Numbered from the stretch's first letter, positions 54,522 through 63,227 are shown. The stretch: 64,000 nucleotides of DNA from Flavobacterium notoginsengisoli (GCF_014207905.1 NZ_JACHLB010000001.1:870723-934722); one strand, 5' to 3'. The notes: a model not told the origin generated them from the sequence alone. Program-made: numbers and translations.

Positions 54522-55199
54522 TTAGTCTTTAATTTTAAAACGAATATACGTAATTGCCTTGTTAATTTCTAAATATTGTTTCTCATAAAATGTCTGAATC
54601 GAAGTTACAACTTCTGGACTTCCTTCATTTTTGTAAACATTATGGTTGGCATATAAAACTTCGTGACCTTCTCCGTGAAGTAATCCGAGTGTATATCCGT
54701 GCATAAATTCGCTGTCGGTTTTTAAGTTTACGACACCGTCTTTTTTAAGGATTTTTTTGTATAATTTCAAGAACTCAGAATTAGTCATTCTGTGTTTTGT
54801 TCTTTTGTATTTAATCTGCGGATCTGGGAAAGTAATCCAGATTTCGTCTACTTCGCCTTCAGCAAAAATATGATTGATCAATTCGATTTGAGTACGAACA
54901 AAAGCCACATTATGTAGGCCGTCTTCAACAGCAGTTTTAGCACCGCGCCAGAAACGCGCTCCTTTAATATCGATTCCGATAAAATTTTTGTTTGGGTATT
55001 TTTCAGCTAATCCAACAGAATATTCTCCCTTTCCACATCCTAATTCTAAAACTAAAGGATTATCATTTTTAAAGAAATCAGAATTCCATTTTCCTTTTAA
55101 TGGCATTAAATCGCCTACAACTTCTTCTCTGGTTGGTTGAAAAACGTTTTGAAATGTTTCGTTTTCTCTGAATCTTTTAAGTTTATTTTTGCTTCCCAC
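54522..55199 (-). CDS. trmB: tRNA (guanine-N7-)-methyltransferase
   Basis: 225 residues. SAM motif LVLELGCGKGEYSVGLAEKYP, then NFIGIDIKGARFWRGAKTA, and the family signature WITFPDPQIKYKRTKHRMTN. Methylates G46 of tRNA. Full length. Confidence 0.96.
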   Translation of the reverse strand: MGSKNKLKRFRENETFQNVFQPTREEVVGDLMPLKGKWNSDFFKNDNPLVLELGCGKGEYSVGLAEKYPNKNFIGIDIKGARFWRGAKTAVEDGLHNVAFVRTQIELINHIFAEGEVDEIWITFPDPQIKYKRTKHRMTNSEFLKLYKKILKKDGVVNLKTDSEFMHGYTLGLLHGEGHEVLYANHNVYKNEGSPEVVTSIQTFYEKQYLEINKAITYIRFKIKD

Positions 55200-55270
55200 T
55201 TTTACTAAAAATTTTCCGCAAAATTAAGGAATATAAACGAATGAAAATAGCGTAATTAGGTTTAAAAAGT

Positions 55271-55329
55271 TTTCCGCCACGAATTCACGAATTATTTTAA
55301 AAATAAAATTCGTGAATTCGTGGCGGAAA
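55271..55329. repeat. 23-bp perfect inverted repeat (GCCACGAATTCACGAATT type)
   Basis: Arms 55271-55293 and 55307-55329 around a 13-base loop, between trmB and the end of amt. The arm shares GCCACGAATTCACGAATT with 28353-28524. Confidence 0.85.
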
Positions 55330-55339
55330 GAAATATTTT

Positions 55340-56722
55340 TTAACCGTAATGTGGCTCAGTAATTGGCTGTGCTTTTGGGTCAAGAGATTCATCGTGTTGA
55401 GATAAATCCAATCCGATGTGTTCTGATTCTTCCGAAACTCTCAATGGAATAATAAAGTTGGTTACTTTGAATAAGAAATAAGCTCCGAAGAAAGTAAAGA
55501 TCGAAACTAGAACCAATGCCATCATATGGTGTCCGAAAACATTCCATCCTCCGTGAAGTAAACTTGCGTCTTCTCCGTGAGCAAAAATTGCAGTTAGAAT
55601 CATTCCCATAATTCCACCAACTCCATGGCAGGCAAAAACGTCAAGCGTATCGTCGAATTTTTTAGAATATTTACAGTTTACAGCCGTGTTAGAAACCAAA
55701 GCAGTTATGAATCCGAAGAACATACTTTCTGGAACAGAAACAAATCCTGCAGCTGGTGTAATCGCTACTAAACCTACAACAGCTCCGATACAAGCGCCCA
55801 ATGCAGAAACTTTTCTTCCGTTCATTCTATCGAAGAAAATCCAAGTCAACATCGCTGCTGCAGATGAAGTTGTGGTTGTTGCAAAAGCCATAGCAGCCGT
55901 TCCGTTGGCAGCAAGAGCAGATCCAGCGTTAAATCCGAACCATCCAAACCAAAGCATTCCAGTTCCTAATAAAACAAACGGAATATTGGTTGGAATATGC
56001 TGGCTGTTTTTTCTTTTTCCTAAAACAATAACTCCCGCCAAAGCAGCAAAACCAGAACTCATATGCACTACAGTTCCTCCGGCAAAATCTTTAACACCAA
56101 AATAACTTCCTAAAACACCCGTCGGATACCAAACGGCGTGGCATAAAGGAGCGTATATAAATATCGTGAATAAACTAATGAAAACTAAATAAGAGATAAA
56201 ACGAACACGTTCTGCAAACGAACCCGTAATAATTGCTGGACAAATGATAGCAAATTTCATTTGAAACAAAGCAAAAAGCATAAACGGAATTGTGCTTGCC
56301 AATTGTTTATGAGGCAGAACGCCTACATAATCCATAAAAGCAAAAGTAGTCGGATTTCCGAAAAAACTGTAAAAATGTTCTCCAGAACCAAAACCAACAG
56401 GATCTCCAAAAGCTAAACTAAATGCAACTGTAACCCATAAAAGTGTTACTACTCCTAAACAGATAAAACTCTGTAGCATTGTCGAAATAACATTTTTCTT
56501 TCCTACCATTCCACCATAGAAGAAAGATAATCCAGGTGTCATAATTAAAACCAGACAGCTTGAAGTCAACATCCAGGCAACATCGGCAGGAACAATATGA
56601 TCTGTAGTTCCAAATTCTGATAAAACATAACTATTTTCTGTTACTGTTGGCCAAAATGCACCAATTGTGCAAACGACACTGATCATAATAAAGGAAATAA
56701 TCCAGCGTTTTTCTATTTTCAT
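55340..56722 (-). CDS. amt: Ammonium transporter
   Basis: 460 residues with a preceding membrane segment or signal (about 1-25) and 11 transport helices. Motifs WMLTSSCLVLIMTPGLSFFYGGMV, DFAGGTVVHMSSGFAALAGV (pore His), and CHGVGGIMGMILTAIF (second His). Moves NH4+/NH3 across the inner membrane. No GlnK gene is next to it. C-terminus about 30 residues, polar. -7 box at 56760-56767. Confidence 0.95.
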   Translation of the reverse strand: MKIEKRWIISFIMISVVCTIGAFWPTVTENSYVLSEFGTTDHIVPADVAWMLTSSCLVLIMTPGLSFFYGGMVGKKNVISTMLQSFICLGVVTLLWVTVAFSLAFGDPVGFGSGEHFYSFFGNPTTFAFMDYVGVLPHKQLASTIPFMLFALFQMKFAIICPAIITGSFAERVRFISYLVFISLFTIFIYAPLCHAVWYPTGVLGSYFGVKDFAGGTVVHMSSGFAALAGVIVLGKRKNSQHIPTNIPFVLLGTGMLWFGWFGFNAGSALAANGTAAMAFATTTTSSAAAMLTWIFFDRMNGRKVSALGACIGAVVGLVAITPAAGFVSVPESMFFGFITALVSNTAVNCKYSKKFDDTLDVFACHGVGGIMGMILTAIFAHGEDASLLHGGWNVFGHHMMALVLVSIFTFFGAYFLFKVTNFIIPLRVSEESEHIGLDLSQHDESLDPKAQPITEPHYG

Positions 56723-56759
56723 TTTAAAATACTTTGTTTAACCCTATTTTTTTTGGGGT

Positions 56760-56767
56760 CAAAGTTA
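56760..56767 (-). promoter_or_regulatory. amt promoter -7 element
   Basis: TAACTTTG on the minus strand, matching TAnnTTTG; 38 bases from the start. No clear TTG at -33. Confidence 0.45.
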
Positions 56768-56882
56768 AAAAAAAATAAAGATTCTCGTTTTGAAGGCTGT
56801 TAAAATAGAGGTCGGTGTTTTATTTTGATTGATTTTTTAAAATACACATCGTTTTTTTGACAGTATCTTATTTTAAAGTTAC

Positions 56883-56944
56883 AAAAAAGCACCGTTTTTG
56901 CCGAATTAATTAAAATTATTTTCTTAATTCGGCTAGTAAGGTGC
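56883..56944 (-). terminator. Terminator after the NTF2-like gene
   Basis: GCACC (56889-56893) with GGTGC (56940-56944), and GCCGAATTAA (56900-56909) with its complement (56924-56933); on the minus strand followed by TTTTTTG. Confidence 0.7.
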
Positions 56945-56984
56945 TAGAAAAGTTATGTTTATAAAAAGAAATATGTAAAATGTT

Positions 56985-57473
56985 TTATTTCTTTTGAAGC
57001 TTTGCAATCAAAGCGTCTTCAATAGGTGCTTTTATTTTAGTTACGGCATCCACTTCATCATTCGGAATAGTCATGGATAAAACATAATGCTGAATTTTCC
57101 ATTCGTTGCCCACTTTTACTAGAACGCCAGAACCACGGCAAATTTTCATCTGGGTATCAAGCAATTCATCAAACCAAGCTGTTTTTCCACTTTTATCAAA
57201 AAAGATATGACGTTCTAAAGCTTTAAAATTCCAGGTAGTTTTTTTGTCGAAATAAGGTTTTGCCCAGATTGCAAATTCTTTTTTTGTCCAATTTTCTGTT
57301 GCATCTGTTCCGATGTAAATCGCATCATCTGCCATTGCATTAAAATAAGCATCATATTTTACTTCGCCAGCCGCTTTGTGCCAAGCGTCTAAAGTTTGAT
57401 TGATTTTGTTTTTATCGGCTTGTGCATTTGCAAAAGAAACAACGAATAAAAGAAAGAAGATTGTTTTTTTCAT
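56985..57473 (-). CDS. Exported NTF2-like/SnoaL-like protein
   Basis: 162 residues, signal peptide about 1-18 (VVSFANAQ). The mature part fits a single NTF2-like cone: LDAWHKAAGEVKYDAYFNAMADDAIYIGTDATENWTKKEFAIWAKPYF, then WNFKALERHIFFDKSGKTAWFDELLDTQMKICRGSGVLVKVGNEWKIQHYVLSM in pieces. Similar proteins are common in Bacteroidota with unknown ligands. Confidence 0.82.
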   Translation of the reverse strand: MKKTIFFLLFVVSFANAQADKNKINQTLDAWHKAAGEVKYDAYFNAMADDAIYIGTDATENWTKKEFAIWAKPYFDKKTTWNFKALERHIFFDKSGKTAWFDELLDTQMKICRGSGVLVKVGNEWKIQHYVLSMTIPNDEVDAVTKIKAPIEDALIAKLQKK

Positions 57474-57549
57474 GAGATAGAGTATTTGAGTTTAAAGATA
57501 ATATTTTTTATCAAGATGCGATTGGAGTTTCTCGCGATGTAGTTTTTAG

Positions 57550-57650
57550 AATCTCGCAAAGATGCAGAGTCGCGTAGTTTTTAGATAAAGAATTTGAGCA
57601 TAATGAGATCAAATGAGAAAATCTTTGCGACTCTGCGTCTTTGCGAGATT
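57550..57650. repeat. 24-bp inverted repeat (AATCTCGCAAAG type)
   Basis: Arms 57550-57573 and 57627-57650, one G-T mismatch. Between divergent genes. Same core as 30742-30808. Confidence 0.85.
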
Positions 57651-57746
57651 AATAAGAAAAGTTAAACTTAAATTATCTTATATTCCTTAATATGGTTTAA
57701 TCATGAAAAAACAATTATATTTGAGAGATTTTAAAATACCTCCCCA

Positions 57747-58397
57747 ATGAATGCAAAAATACTTCTAAGTTCACTAGCTATAACTTCCTTATTATTCATT
57801 TCCTGCAAAAAGGAATTAGAACCTCAAGAAAGTACTGCAAATTCTGAATTAGTTAGATTAGGACTTGCAAAAGATACAACGAAAACTGCTGCGCCAGTGG
57901 TTCAAAATCCTGCGGCAAATCCGAATACAGTTTTAGGAGATAATAAAGGACTGAATCCTGCACACGGCCAGCCAGGTCACCGTTGCGATATTGCGGTTGG
58001 TGCGCCATTAAATTCGGCACCTGCGCAACAAGGTCAGTCAGTTCAAGTAAATCAAAGTCAACAGCAGCAAGTTGTAACGACAACAACTGTAGCGCCAGTA
58101 AAAACAGCAAAAGGAATGAATCCGCCTCACGGACAGCCGGGCCATCGTTGTGATATTGCGGTAGGAGCGCCATTAAATTCTCCAGTGGCAAAAACAACTG
58201 CAGCTACAAACACAGCACAAAGCGGATCTGTTTCTCAAAGTTTTACCGTTACGCCTCCGCCAGCATCAAATCCAGTTCCGGCTTTGTTGAGCACTGAAGG
58301 TACAGAAGCGATAGTCGCAGACGGTATGAACCCGCCTCACGGAAAACCAGGACACCGCTGTGATATTGCCGTTGGAGCACCATTACCAAAATCGTAA
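57747..58397 (+). CDS. Lipoprotein with three GHRCD repeats
   Basis: 216 residues. Lipoprotein signal with lipobox LLFISC (Cys20). The rest is low-complexity linker (Ala, Pro, Thr, Gln) carrying three copies of a 23-residue unit at about 68, 123 and 193: G-(L/M)-NP(A/P)HG(Q/K)PGHRCDIAVGAPL. The last copy forms the C-terminus. The invariant His, His and Cys in each unit suggest metal or haem-like ligand binding; I know the motif only from uncharacterised Bacteroidota proteins. The copies are too alike for long separate evolution. Single gene. Confidence 0.8.
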   Translation: MNAKILLSSLAITSLLFISCKKELEPQESTANSELVRLGLAKDTTKTAAPVVQNPAANPNTVLGDNKGLNPAHGQPGHRCDIAVGAPLNSAPAQQGQSVQVNQSQQQQVVTTTTVAPVKTAKGMNPPHGQPGHRCDIAVGAPLNSPVAKTTAATNTAQSGSVSQSFTVTPPPASNPVPALLSTEGTEAIVADGMNPPHGKPGHRCDIAVGAPLPKS

Positions 58398-58430
58398 GTT
58401 AAAGTGACAAAACAACAAAGCAAAAAAAAT

Positions 58431-58474
58431 AAAGTGACAAAGGTTCCTGAAAAACTTAGAACCTTTGTCACTTT
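58431..58474 (+). repeat. 16-bp perfect hairpin after GHRCD lipoprotein gene
   Basis: Arms 58431-58446 and 58459-58474 (AAAGTGACAAAGGTTC). Between convergent genes; shares CAAAGGTTC with 14605-14690. May end transcription. Confidence 0.75.
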
Positions 58475-58497
58475 GTTACTTTGCAACTTATATTAAA

Positions 58498-58812
58498 TTA
58501 ATGAGCTTTTATTTTTTCGAAAGTGGTAGTCAACGATTTTTTGACTTTAGCCAATGCGCCACTAAAAGCTTTTTCAAGCGTTTCGGCGTGTTCTGTAACG
58601 GTTATTGCTTGTAGTTTTACAGGACGGACTTCAATCACACATTTTTTGTCATGCAAGCTGAATTTTTCCCCATTTTCATCTCCAAAATGAATTTCTACAC
58701 GGGTAATTTTATCTTGAAAACGATCTAAGCTTTTTTCTGTTTCTGCAGCAAAATAGCTTTCTAATCTTGCACTTCCTTCAATGTTTTTGTCGGTGTTGAT
58801 TTGTACTTTCAT
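58498..58812 (-). CDS. hpf: Ribosome hibernation promoting factor, short form
   Basis: 104 residues; HPF/RaiA (S30AE) domain only: SARLESYFAAETEKSLDRFQDKITRVEIHFGDENG, KKCVIEVRPV, HAETLEKAFSGALAKVKKSL. It lacks the C-terminal dimerisation domain of long HPF. Binds the 30S decoding site in stationary phase. Has a complete promoter 28-58 bases upstream. Confidence 0.92.
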   Translation of the reverse strand: MKVQINTDKNIEGSARLESYFAAETEKSLDRFQDKITRVEIHFGDENGEKFSLHDKKCVIEVRPVKLQAITVTEHAETLEKAFSGALAKVKKSLTTTFEKIKAH

Positions 58813-58839
58813 AATGCATAATATTTAATGATTCATACT

Positions 58840-58870
58840 CAAACTTATTTATTTTAAAGCAGAAAGGCAA
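58840..58870 (-). promoter_or_regulatory. hpf promoter
   Basis: On the minus strand TTG (58870-58868), 20-base spacer, TAAGTTTG (58847-58840). Full match to the flavobacterial pattern. Confidence 0.75.
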
Positions 58871-58992
58871 GTGGGTTAAGGAAATATTATGAAATTTTAA
58901 AGCATTTGTTTTTCAATTTTGTAATTTCGATTCGTACTCAAGGTTTTATATTTTAAATAAAGAAAAAACTTACAATTTGTTTTTTGTTTTTG

Positions 58993-59000
58993 TATGTTTG
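58993..59000 (+). promoter_or_regulatory. Promoter -7 element of GC-rich leader
   Basis: TATGTTTG fully matches TAnnTTTG, 20 bases before the small frame at 59020. The nearest TTG is only 13 bases upstream, so the -33 part is uncertain. Confidence 0.5.
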
Positions 59001-59019
59001 CAGTCCTAAACTTCGAATA

Positions 59020-59133
59020 ATGAAAACAACAAAACTTCTTGCCCGTGCGGCATGCTGGCGGTATTGGAAACAACTGCAACGCGTATTTGAAGGCGTAGGA
59101 CAGCTAACCCGTTCGGGTTTTTTAATTCCCTAA
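59020..59133 (+). CDS. Possible 37-residue leader peptide or structured RNA
   Basis: A frame of 37 codons, MKTTKLLARAACWRYWKQL..., follows a good -7 box. It contains an Arg/Trp/Tyr/Cys-rich run (CWRYW) and uses GC-rich codons unlike its neighbours. An intrinsic terminator (59106-59123) lies inside the frame, so full translation would disturb it: the usual arrangement of an attenuation leader. The alternative is a structured small RNA, since GC islands in AT-rich genomes often are RNA genes. I do not recognise a family. Confidence 0.4.
   Translation: MKTTKLLARAACWRYWKQLQRVFEGVGQLTRSGFLIP
59106..59123 (+). terminator. Intrinsic terminator inside the leader
   Basis: AACCC-GTTC-GGGTT stem-loop followed by a run of six T. 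The upstream GCCCG at about 59040 could pair with the right arm and prevent it. Confidence 0.7.
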
Positions 59134-59175
59134 ACTTCAAATTATGAGTACAAACACTTTTCAAAAGAAACTGAG

Positions 59176-59376
59176 GTGAGATTAACTGAATTCTTTAACG
59201 AATCTATTGATCCTAAAAGTATGGCGAAAACTATTAGACAAGTGAATTATGTTCTTGCGCTAAATGCAATGAGAGATTCAGAGACTCTGAAAGGAGAAAA
59301 TATTAATCTCGAAGATAATTTTTATTGGTTGAATAGATTGGCTGAGATATTGAATCCTTATTTGGATGTTGAATAG
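59176..59376 (+). CDS. Small acidic protein, uncharacterised
   Basis: 66 residues from a GTG at 59176. A short frame from the ATG at 59144 (MSTNTFQKKLR) ends at 59179, overlapping this start by four bases (GTGA), so translation may be coupled. Without the overlap the frame is open upstream to 59134 with no ATG. The sequence (MAKTIRQVNYVLALNAMRD, LEDNFYWLNRLAEILNPYLDVE) is helical, with no signal or motif I recognise. It sits between the leader terminator and the strong terminator at 59385, so it is the only gene the leader could control. Confidence 0.6.
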   Translation: MRLTEFFNESIDPKSMAKTIRQVNYVLALNAMRDSETLKGENINLEDNFYWLNRLAEILNPYLDVE

Positions 59377-59384
59377 AAAATGAG

Positions 59385-59414
59385 AAAAAAGCCACTGGGG
59401 AAGTGGCTTTTTTA
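59385..59414. terminator. Strong bidirectional terminator
   Basis: Perfect 12-bp stem AAAAAAGCCACT (59385-59396) with 59402-59413, loop GGGGA; T-runs on both strands, between convergent genes. Confidence 0.92.
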
Positions 59415-59897
59415 TTATTTACTATAAATTACTTTTTCTGGATAAATAGTGTTGAAATAGTTTTCGAAAGCTTTGCATAATAATTCTTTATCAACTTCTA
59501 ATAATTCATTTCTAACATCCCAGTCTTTTATATATTCTTCATCATTTTCAGAAATTTCCTCACCATCAAGTTTTTTTGTTAAAATGTCGCTAAGTAAAAC
59601 ATTATTGCATTGATAGTATTTGGGATAAAACTTTTCAATAAAAGACCAATAATCAAATCCATCTTCTTCCTTTTCATTTATTTCTTTATGGTCAGTTTCT
59701 TCAAATTCTTTTACAACTTCAAATTCTGACCAACCAGCTCCTTCTGCCAATCCTTTATAAAATGCATTTCTTTCTAACTGAGTTTCGAAAGTGTATTTTT
59801 TTACATTGATTATTTTTTCAAAATCACTAAAAGATTGACTGTTATGATATTTTGTTATTTGCTCTTTGCCAAAAATTATTTCAGTTATAAATTTCAT
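59415..59897 (-). CDS. Acidic protein partner of the HNH gene
   Basis: 160 residues, no signal or membrane helix, strongly acidic in the middle and C-terminal parts (EEFEETDHKEINEKEEDGFDYW, DGEEISENDEEYIKDWD in pieces). Its start overlaps the stop of the HNH endonuclease gene by four bases, so the two are co-translated. I do not recognise the family. An inhibitor or partner of the nuclease is possible because of the overlap and charge, but nothing in the sequence proves it. Confidence 0.7.
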   Translation of the reverse strand: MKFITEIIFGKEQITKYHNSQSFSDFEKIINVKKYTFETQLERNAFYKGLAEGAGWSEFEVVKEFEETDHKEINEKEEDGFDYWSFIEKFYPKYYQCNNVLLSDILTKKLDGEEISENDEEYIKDWDVRNELLEVDKELLCKAFENYFNTIYPEKVIYSK

Positions 59898-60658
59898 TTT
59901 TTAAAAATTGTTGTTTGATGAAAATCTAAATATTCTTTGGAGGGAAGGAATCGATCTGGTAAAATGATTGGTTTGTTGTGGTATTTTAAGAAGAAATCTT
60001 CTACTGCATTTTCAAATTTATATTCATTGAAGTATTGTGATATTTTTATTTTATAATCGGTTGTAATAGTTATGAAACCTCTATCAAAAGCTTTATCATG
60101 AATTGAATTTATACAAAGCCCATTATGAGGGTTTAATCTAATTTTATCATTTTTTGACCAAGGAATTATGTGGCTAGCAACAAGAAAATCAGGAATAGAT
60201 AATCCTGTAATGCAGCATTTTGAATTATATGATGAAAGAATAGTAGAGCGAAAGAAACTCTGATTAACTCTTGCTCTAATTATTGATTCTCTCTCTTTTC
60301 CTAAAGGTAAATTATCAAGATCAATTCTTGATATTTTTTCAATAGGTTCATTTGTAAAGTTAGAAATAAGTAACTCGCTTTCGTAACCGAGATTTTCCCA
60401 ATTATTATTGAATTCATCCCAAACGATTTTATCAAGTTTGCTAGCGTTCGCTAATCCGACAATTCCTTTTGCTTTAAGTTCTAAATCAAAGCTTCCAAAA
60501 TTTCCAATTTTCATTTTTAAGGAATTGGGACTTCTACCAATGATTTTAGAAATCCGAATTATTTCAGGATGATTTGATGAAACTTTATTAAATGGAATTT
60601 TGCAGTAGGTGTTTAAGGCAACTATTGTTTGCTCTCGACTCCAATTTTCTCCTGCCAT
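59894..60658 (-). CDS. HNH endonuclease, restriction-type
   Basis: 254 residues. The N-terminal 70 residues (WSREQTIVALNTYCKIPFNKVSSNHPEI, then IIGRSPNSLKMKIGNFGSFD) look like a DNA-recognition or helix-turn-helix region. The C-terminal HNH nuclease has CCITGLSIPDFLVASHIIPW, NPHNGLCINSIHDKAFDRGFI: the ASH, N and H residues of the His-metal finger. This is the layout of predicted restriction endonucleases of COG3440. No methyltransferase is nearby, so it may act on modified DNA or in another defence role. AT-rich codons fit an accessory gene. Confidence 0.85.
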   Translation of the reverse strand: MAGENWSREQTIVALNTYCKIPFNKVSSNHPEIIRISKIIGRSPNSLKMKIGNFGSFDLELKAKGIVGLANASKLDKIVWDEFNNNWENLGYESELLISNFTNEPIEKISRIDLDNLPLGKERESIIRARVNQSFFRSTILSSYNSKCCITGLSIPDFLVASHIIPWSKNDKIRLNPHNGLCINSIHDKAFDRGFITITTDYKIKISQYFNEYKFENAVEDFFLKYHNKPIILPDRFLPSKEYLDFHQTTIFKK

Positions 60659-60752
60659 GTTTTATTTATTGCATTAATTATCTTACGTAAAAATATAAAA
60701 ATATTTAAGTGTTCTGTAAAATTTGTAAAAATGATTTTTCAAAAAACAATAG

Positions 60753-63227
60753 CTACTCCTTATCCCTCTTCCCCCACTTAATCTTCATCTTCCCCTCATT
60801 ATCATAAGCAATCAAATGCAGCACAATCCCACGTTCTCTAACCGCTTTACGTTCTTCTTTAGTTGCCAGTTTCGCATCATTTTTGGAGTTTCGGAGCGGA
60901 ACGGTAAGCGCCAGATTTGTGCCACGACCGAAAGAATAAATTCCGTCTACGTCTAAGTTGAGAACGCTCGAACTAATGACAAGTTTATTAATGTCTATTT
61001 GCTCGCCGCGAAGATTGAGCGAACCCGATAAATCGCTGAAAGTAATATTCTCGACATCGCGAAACGGAAAAGCAAATTTGCCGACTTTCATAATTGGTTC
61101 AAAGTTGAGTAAAGCGCCTTGATTGACTTTAAAATCTAATTTTCCTCGCATCGAATTCACAATCAAATCGCCTTTACTGCTCATTAAACCGGTAACATTG
61201 GCGTTGCTGCTCAATCTTCCGCGAATGTTTTTTGGACTAAAAGATTGGATTCCGAAATTATTGAAAGATCTTAAAAAACTAGCAATATCCACTCGGTTTA
61301 CTTGCGCTGTTGAACTAAAAATATAATGGTTTCCGCTGGGCTGAATCGCGCCATTAAACGCAATACTTCCGCCAGAAGTTTGTAAAGTTCCGTTTTTGAG
61401 CAACAATTTAGAATTCAGCATTTGCAATGTTGCTTGTGTGTTGCTTGCGGTAAGCGATCCGTAAGTGATTTTGTCAGCTTTTAGATTAATCACAGCCGTA
61501 CATTTTTCGATAACCGATTTTAACTGATTCGTAAAATTGACATTCTGCTTTTTAACTGTTTTTTTCTGAACCGTTTTTCGAGCCTGTGAATTCTTCAAAA
61601 CACCTAAAAACTGTTTCACATCAATATTCGGACAGTAAATATTCCAGTTTACAACCATTTTTTCTGGAGCATCGTAATACAGATTCAGGAAATTATCGAT
61701 TTTTCCGTCAATGCGAATGATGTTCTTTTTGTGTTTATAAGCTATTTTTTTGATGTAAAGTGCCTGTTCGGTAAACGATAATTGTACAGCGGTTTTTTCG
61801 GCATGAATACTTTTCGGAAGATAATCAAATGTAGCGTCATCAATAGCAACTTCACCTGTAACGCGTGGTTTGTTGATGTATAAATCGACAATATCAAACT
61901 GAAATTTTAAATTGGCTTTAGCGTGACCGCTTTCAAAATGAAGGATTTTTTCGTTGCTCATTTTGTTGAGTTTCGAAATATCAAAATCAGCATTTACGAT
62001 TCCGGTTGCAATGGGTTTTTCTAGATTGTTGATAATTGCCTGCTGAATTTGAAGCGGAATGGTTTCGTATTCAGCTTTAAAGTGCGTCAGAACGATTGCT
62101 GAATTTGGATCATTAAACCCTTTTTCGGGTTTAAAATTATTCGTAAAAATGCCTTTGAAACTGCAATTCGTAAACAAACCATCAGGAATTGTCAATTCAT
62201 TATTTCTAATATCGGCTTGAACCACAATCTTCGGATCGCCTTCTACATTCAAATCTCCTTTAATGTCACAATTAACTTCAATTGGTTTTTTTAAATCGAA
62301 CTGATTGAGTTTGGAACTAATATTTGCCGACAATAAATTGGAAGCATTTCGCCATAAAATATTGCTTTCGATGTTAATTCCGAAAAGCGAATTTTGTTTT
62401 CCGATATTAAAGAAAGCTACAATATCAAAAGCGTCAGAACCAATTTTAAGTTTTTGGGTTTTAATGTCAATTTTTTGAGAGGCTTCAGAATAGGAAATGT
62501 CAAAATTACCTTCCAGCATTTTTTCTTTTGCAAAACTTCCGTGAACGGTATTAAAGGCGAGACTATTTATTTTGGTTTTCAGATACAAATTTGTATTCCA
62601 ATTGTCATCATCATAATCTACTTTTGAATCTAAAGAAGCGACATCAAAATCAAATAATTTATGTCCCAAATGATTGTCAATAATTACATGAACATTGCTG
62701 AGGTTTATTTGATCAATCGTAGTTTCTGGTTTTTCTTTATTGCTTGCTGTTTTTTTCTTTTTGGGCTTAAAGATGTTTACGTTCGAATAGCCGTTTTCGG
62801 CTTTATAAATGTAAATCTGCGCGTCATTAATGACTATTTTATGAATGTTGATTTCCTTTTGCAATAAACTCCAGATATTTAATCTTGCTTCAATTTCGTT
62901 GGCTTTCAATAAAGTATGTTTATGAATTGGCCATTGATTGTCTTTTACTTCTACATCTTTCAAAGCCAAAGTGAAATTCGGAAAACCGGTTAAAAATTTA
63001 TAATGAAAGTCAGTAATATGAAATTTACCATTTATATTTTCATTGATTTTATGATTGACTTTTGCAATAATTTCTGCTTTATTTTGGTTGAAATAAATTG
63101 ACAAAGCTCCGCAGGCGATTAAAAGAATTCCAATTAATCCGAGAATGAAGAATCCAAAACGTTTGGCATACTTTTTAAAAGAATCAGATTGCAAAAAGTT
63201 TTTTATATGAAGTAAAGTTTGCTGCAT
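60753..63227 (-). CDS. AsmA-family inner-membrane protein
   Basis: 824 residues. One N-terminal membrane helix (about 20-45), an AsmA N-terminal part (ITDFHYKFLTGFPNFTLALKDVEVKD), a very long repetitive beta region, and an AsmA-like C-terminal part (NSMRGKLDFKVNQGALLNFEPIMKVG, SLNLRGEQIDINKLVISSSVLNLDVDGIYSF). Known relatives form periplasm-spanning grooves that carry phospholipids to the outer membrane. Single gene. Confidence 0.9.
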   Translation of the reverse strand: MQQTLLHIKNFLQSDSFKKYAKRFGFFILGLIGILLIACGALSIYFNQNKAEIIAKVNHKINENINGKFHITDFHYKFLTGFPNFTLALKDVEVKDNQWPIHKHTLLKANEIEARLNIWSLLQKEINIHKIVINDAQIYIYKAENGYSNVNIFKPKKKKTASNKEKPETTIDQINLSNVHVIIDNHLGHKLFDFDVASLDSKVDYDDDNWNTNLYLKTKINSLAFNTVHGSFAKEKMLEGNFDISYSEASQKIDIKTQKLKIGSDAFDIVAFFNIGKQNSLFGINIESNILWRNASNLLSANISSKLNQFDLKKPIEVNCDIKGDLNVEGDPKIVVQADIRNNELTIPDGLFTNCSFKGIFTNNFKPEKGFNDPNSAIVLTHFKAEYETIPLQIQQAIINNLEKPIATGIVNADFDISKLNKMSNEKILHFESGHAKANLKFQFDIVDLYINKPRVTGEVAIDDATFDYLPKSIHAEKTAVQLSFTEQALYIKKIAYKHKKNIIRIDGKIDNFLNLYYDAPEKMVVNWNIYCPNIDVKQFLGVLKNSQARKTVQKKTVKKQNVNFTNQLKSVIEKCTAVINLKADKITYGSLTASNTQATLQMLNSKLLLKNGTLQTSGGSIAFNGAIQPSGNHYIFSSTAQVNRVDIASFLRSFNNFGIQSFSPKNIRGRLSSNANVTGLMSSKGDLIVNSMRGKLDFKVNQGALLNFEPIMKVGKFAFPFRDVENITFSDLSGSLNLRGEQIDINKLVISSSVLNLDVDGIYSFGRGTNLALTVPLRNSKNDAKLATKEERKAVRERGIVLHLIAYDNEGKMKIKWGKRDKE

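Larger units (their letters stand above)
59005..59147 (+). repeat. 19-base direct repeats flanking a GC-rich island
   Basis: CCTAAACTTCGAATAATGA (59005-59023) and CCTAAACTTCAAATTATGA (59129-59147) differ at two or three bases. Each places an ATG in the same context. The DNA between, especially 59038-59117, is about 58% GC, far above the surroundings. Confidence 0.65.

Noticed and set aside
55686..56105. 139-codon plus-strand frame inside amt
   Set aside because: Antisense of conserved ammonium transporter helices; low-complexity translation.
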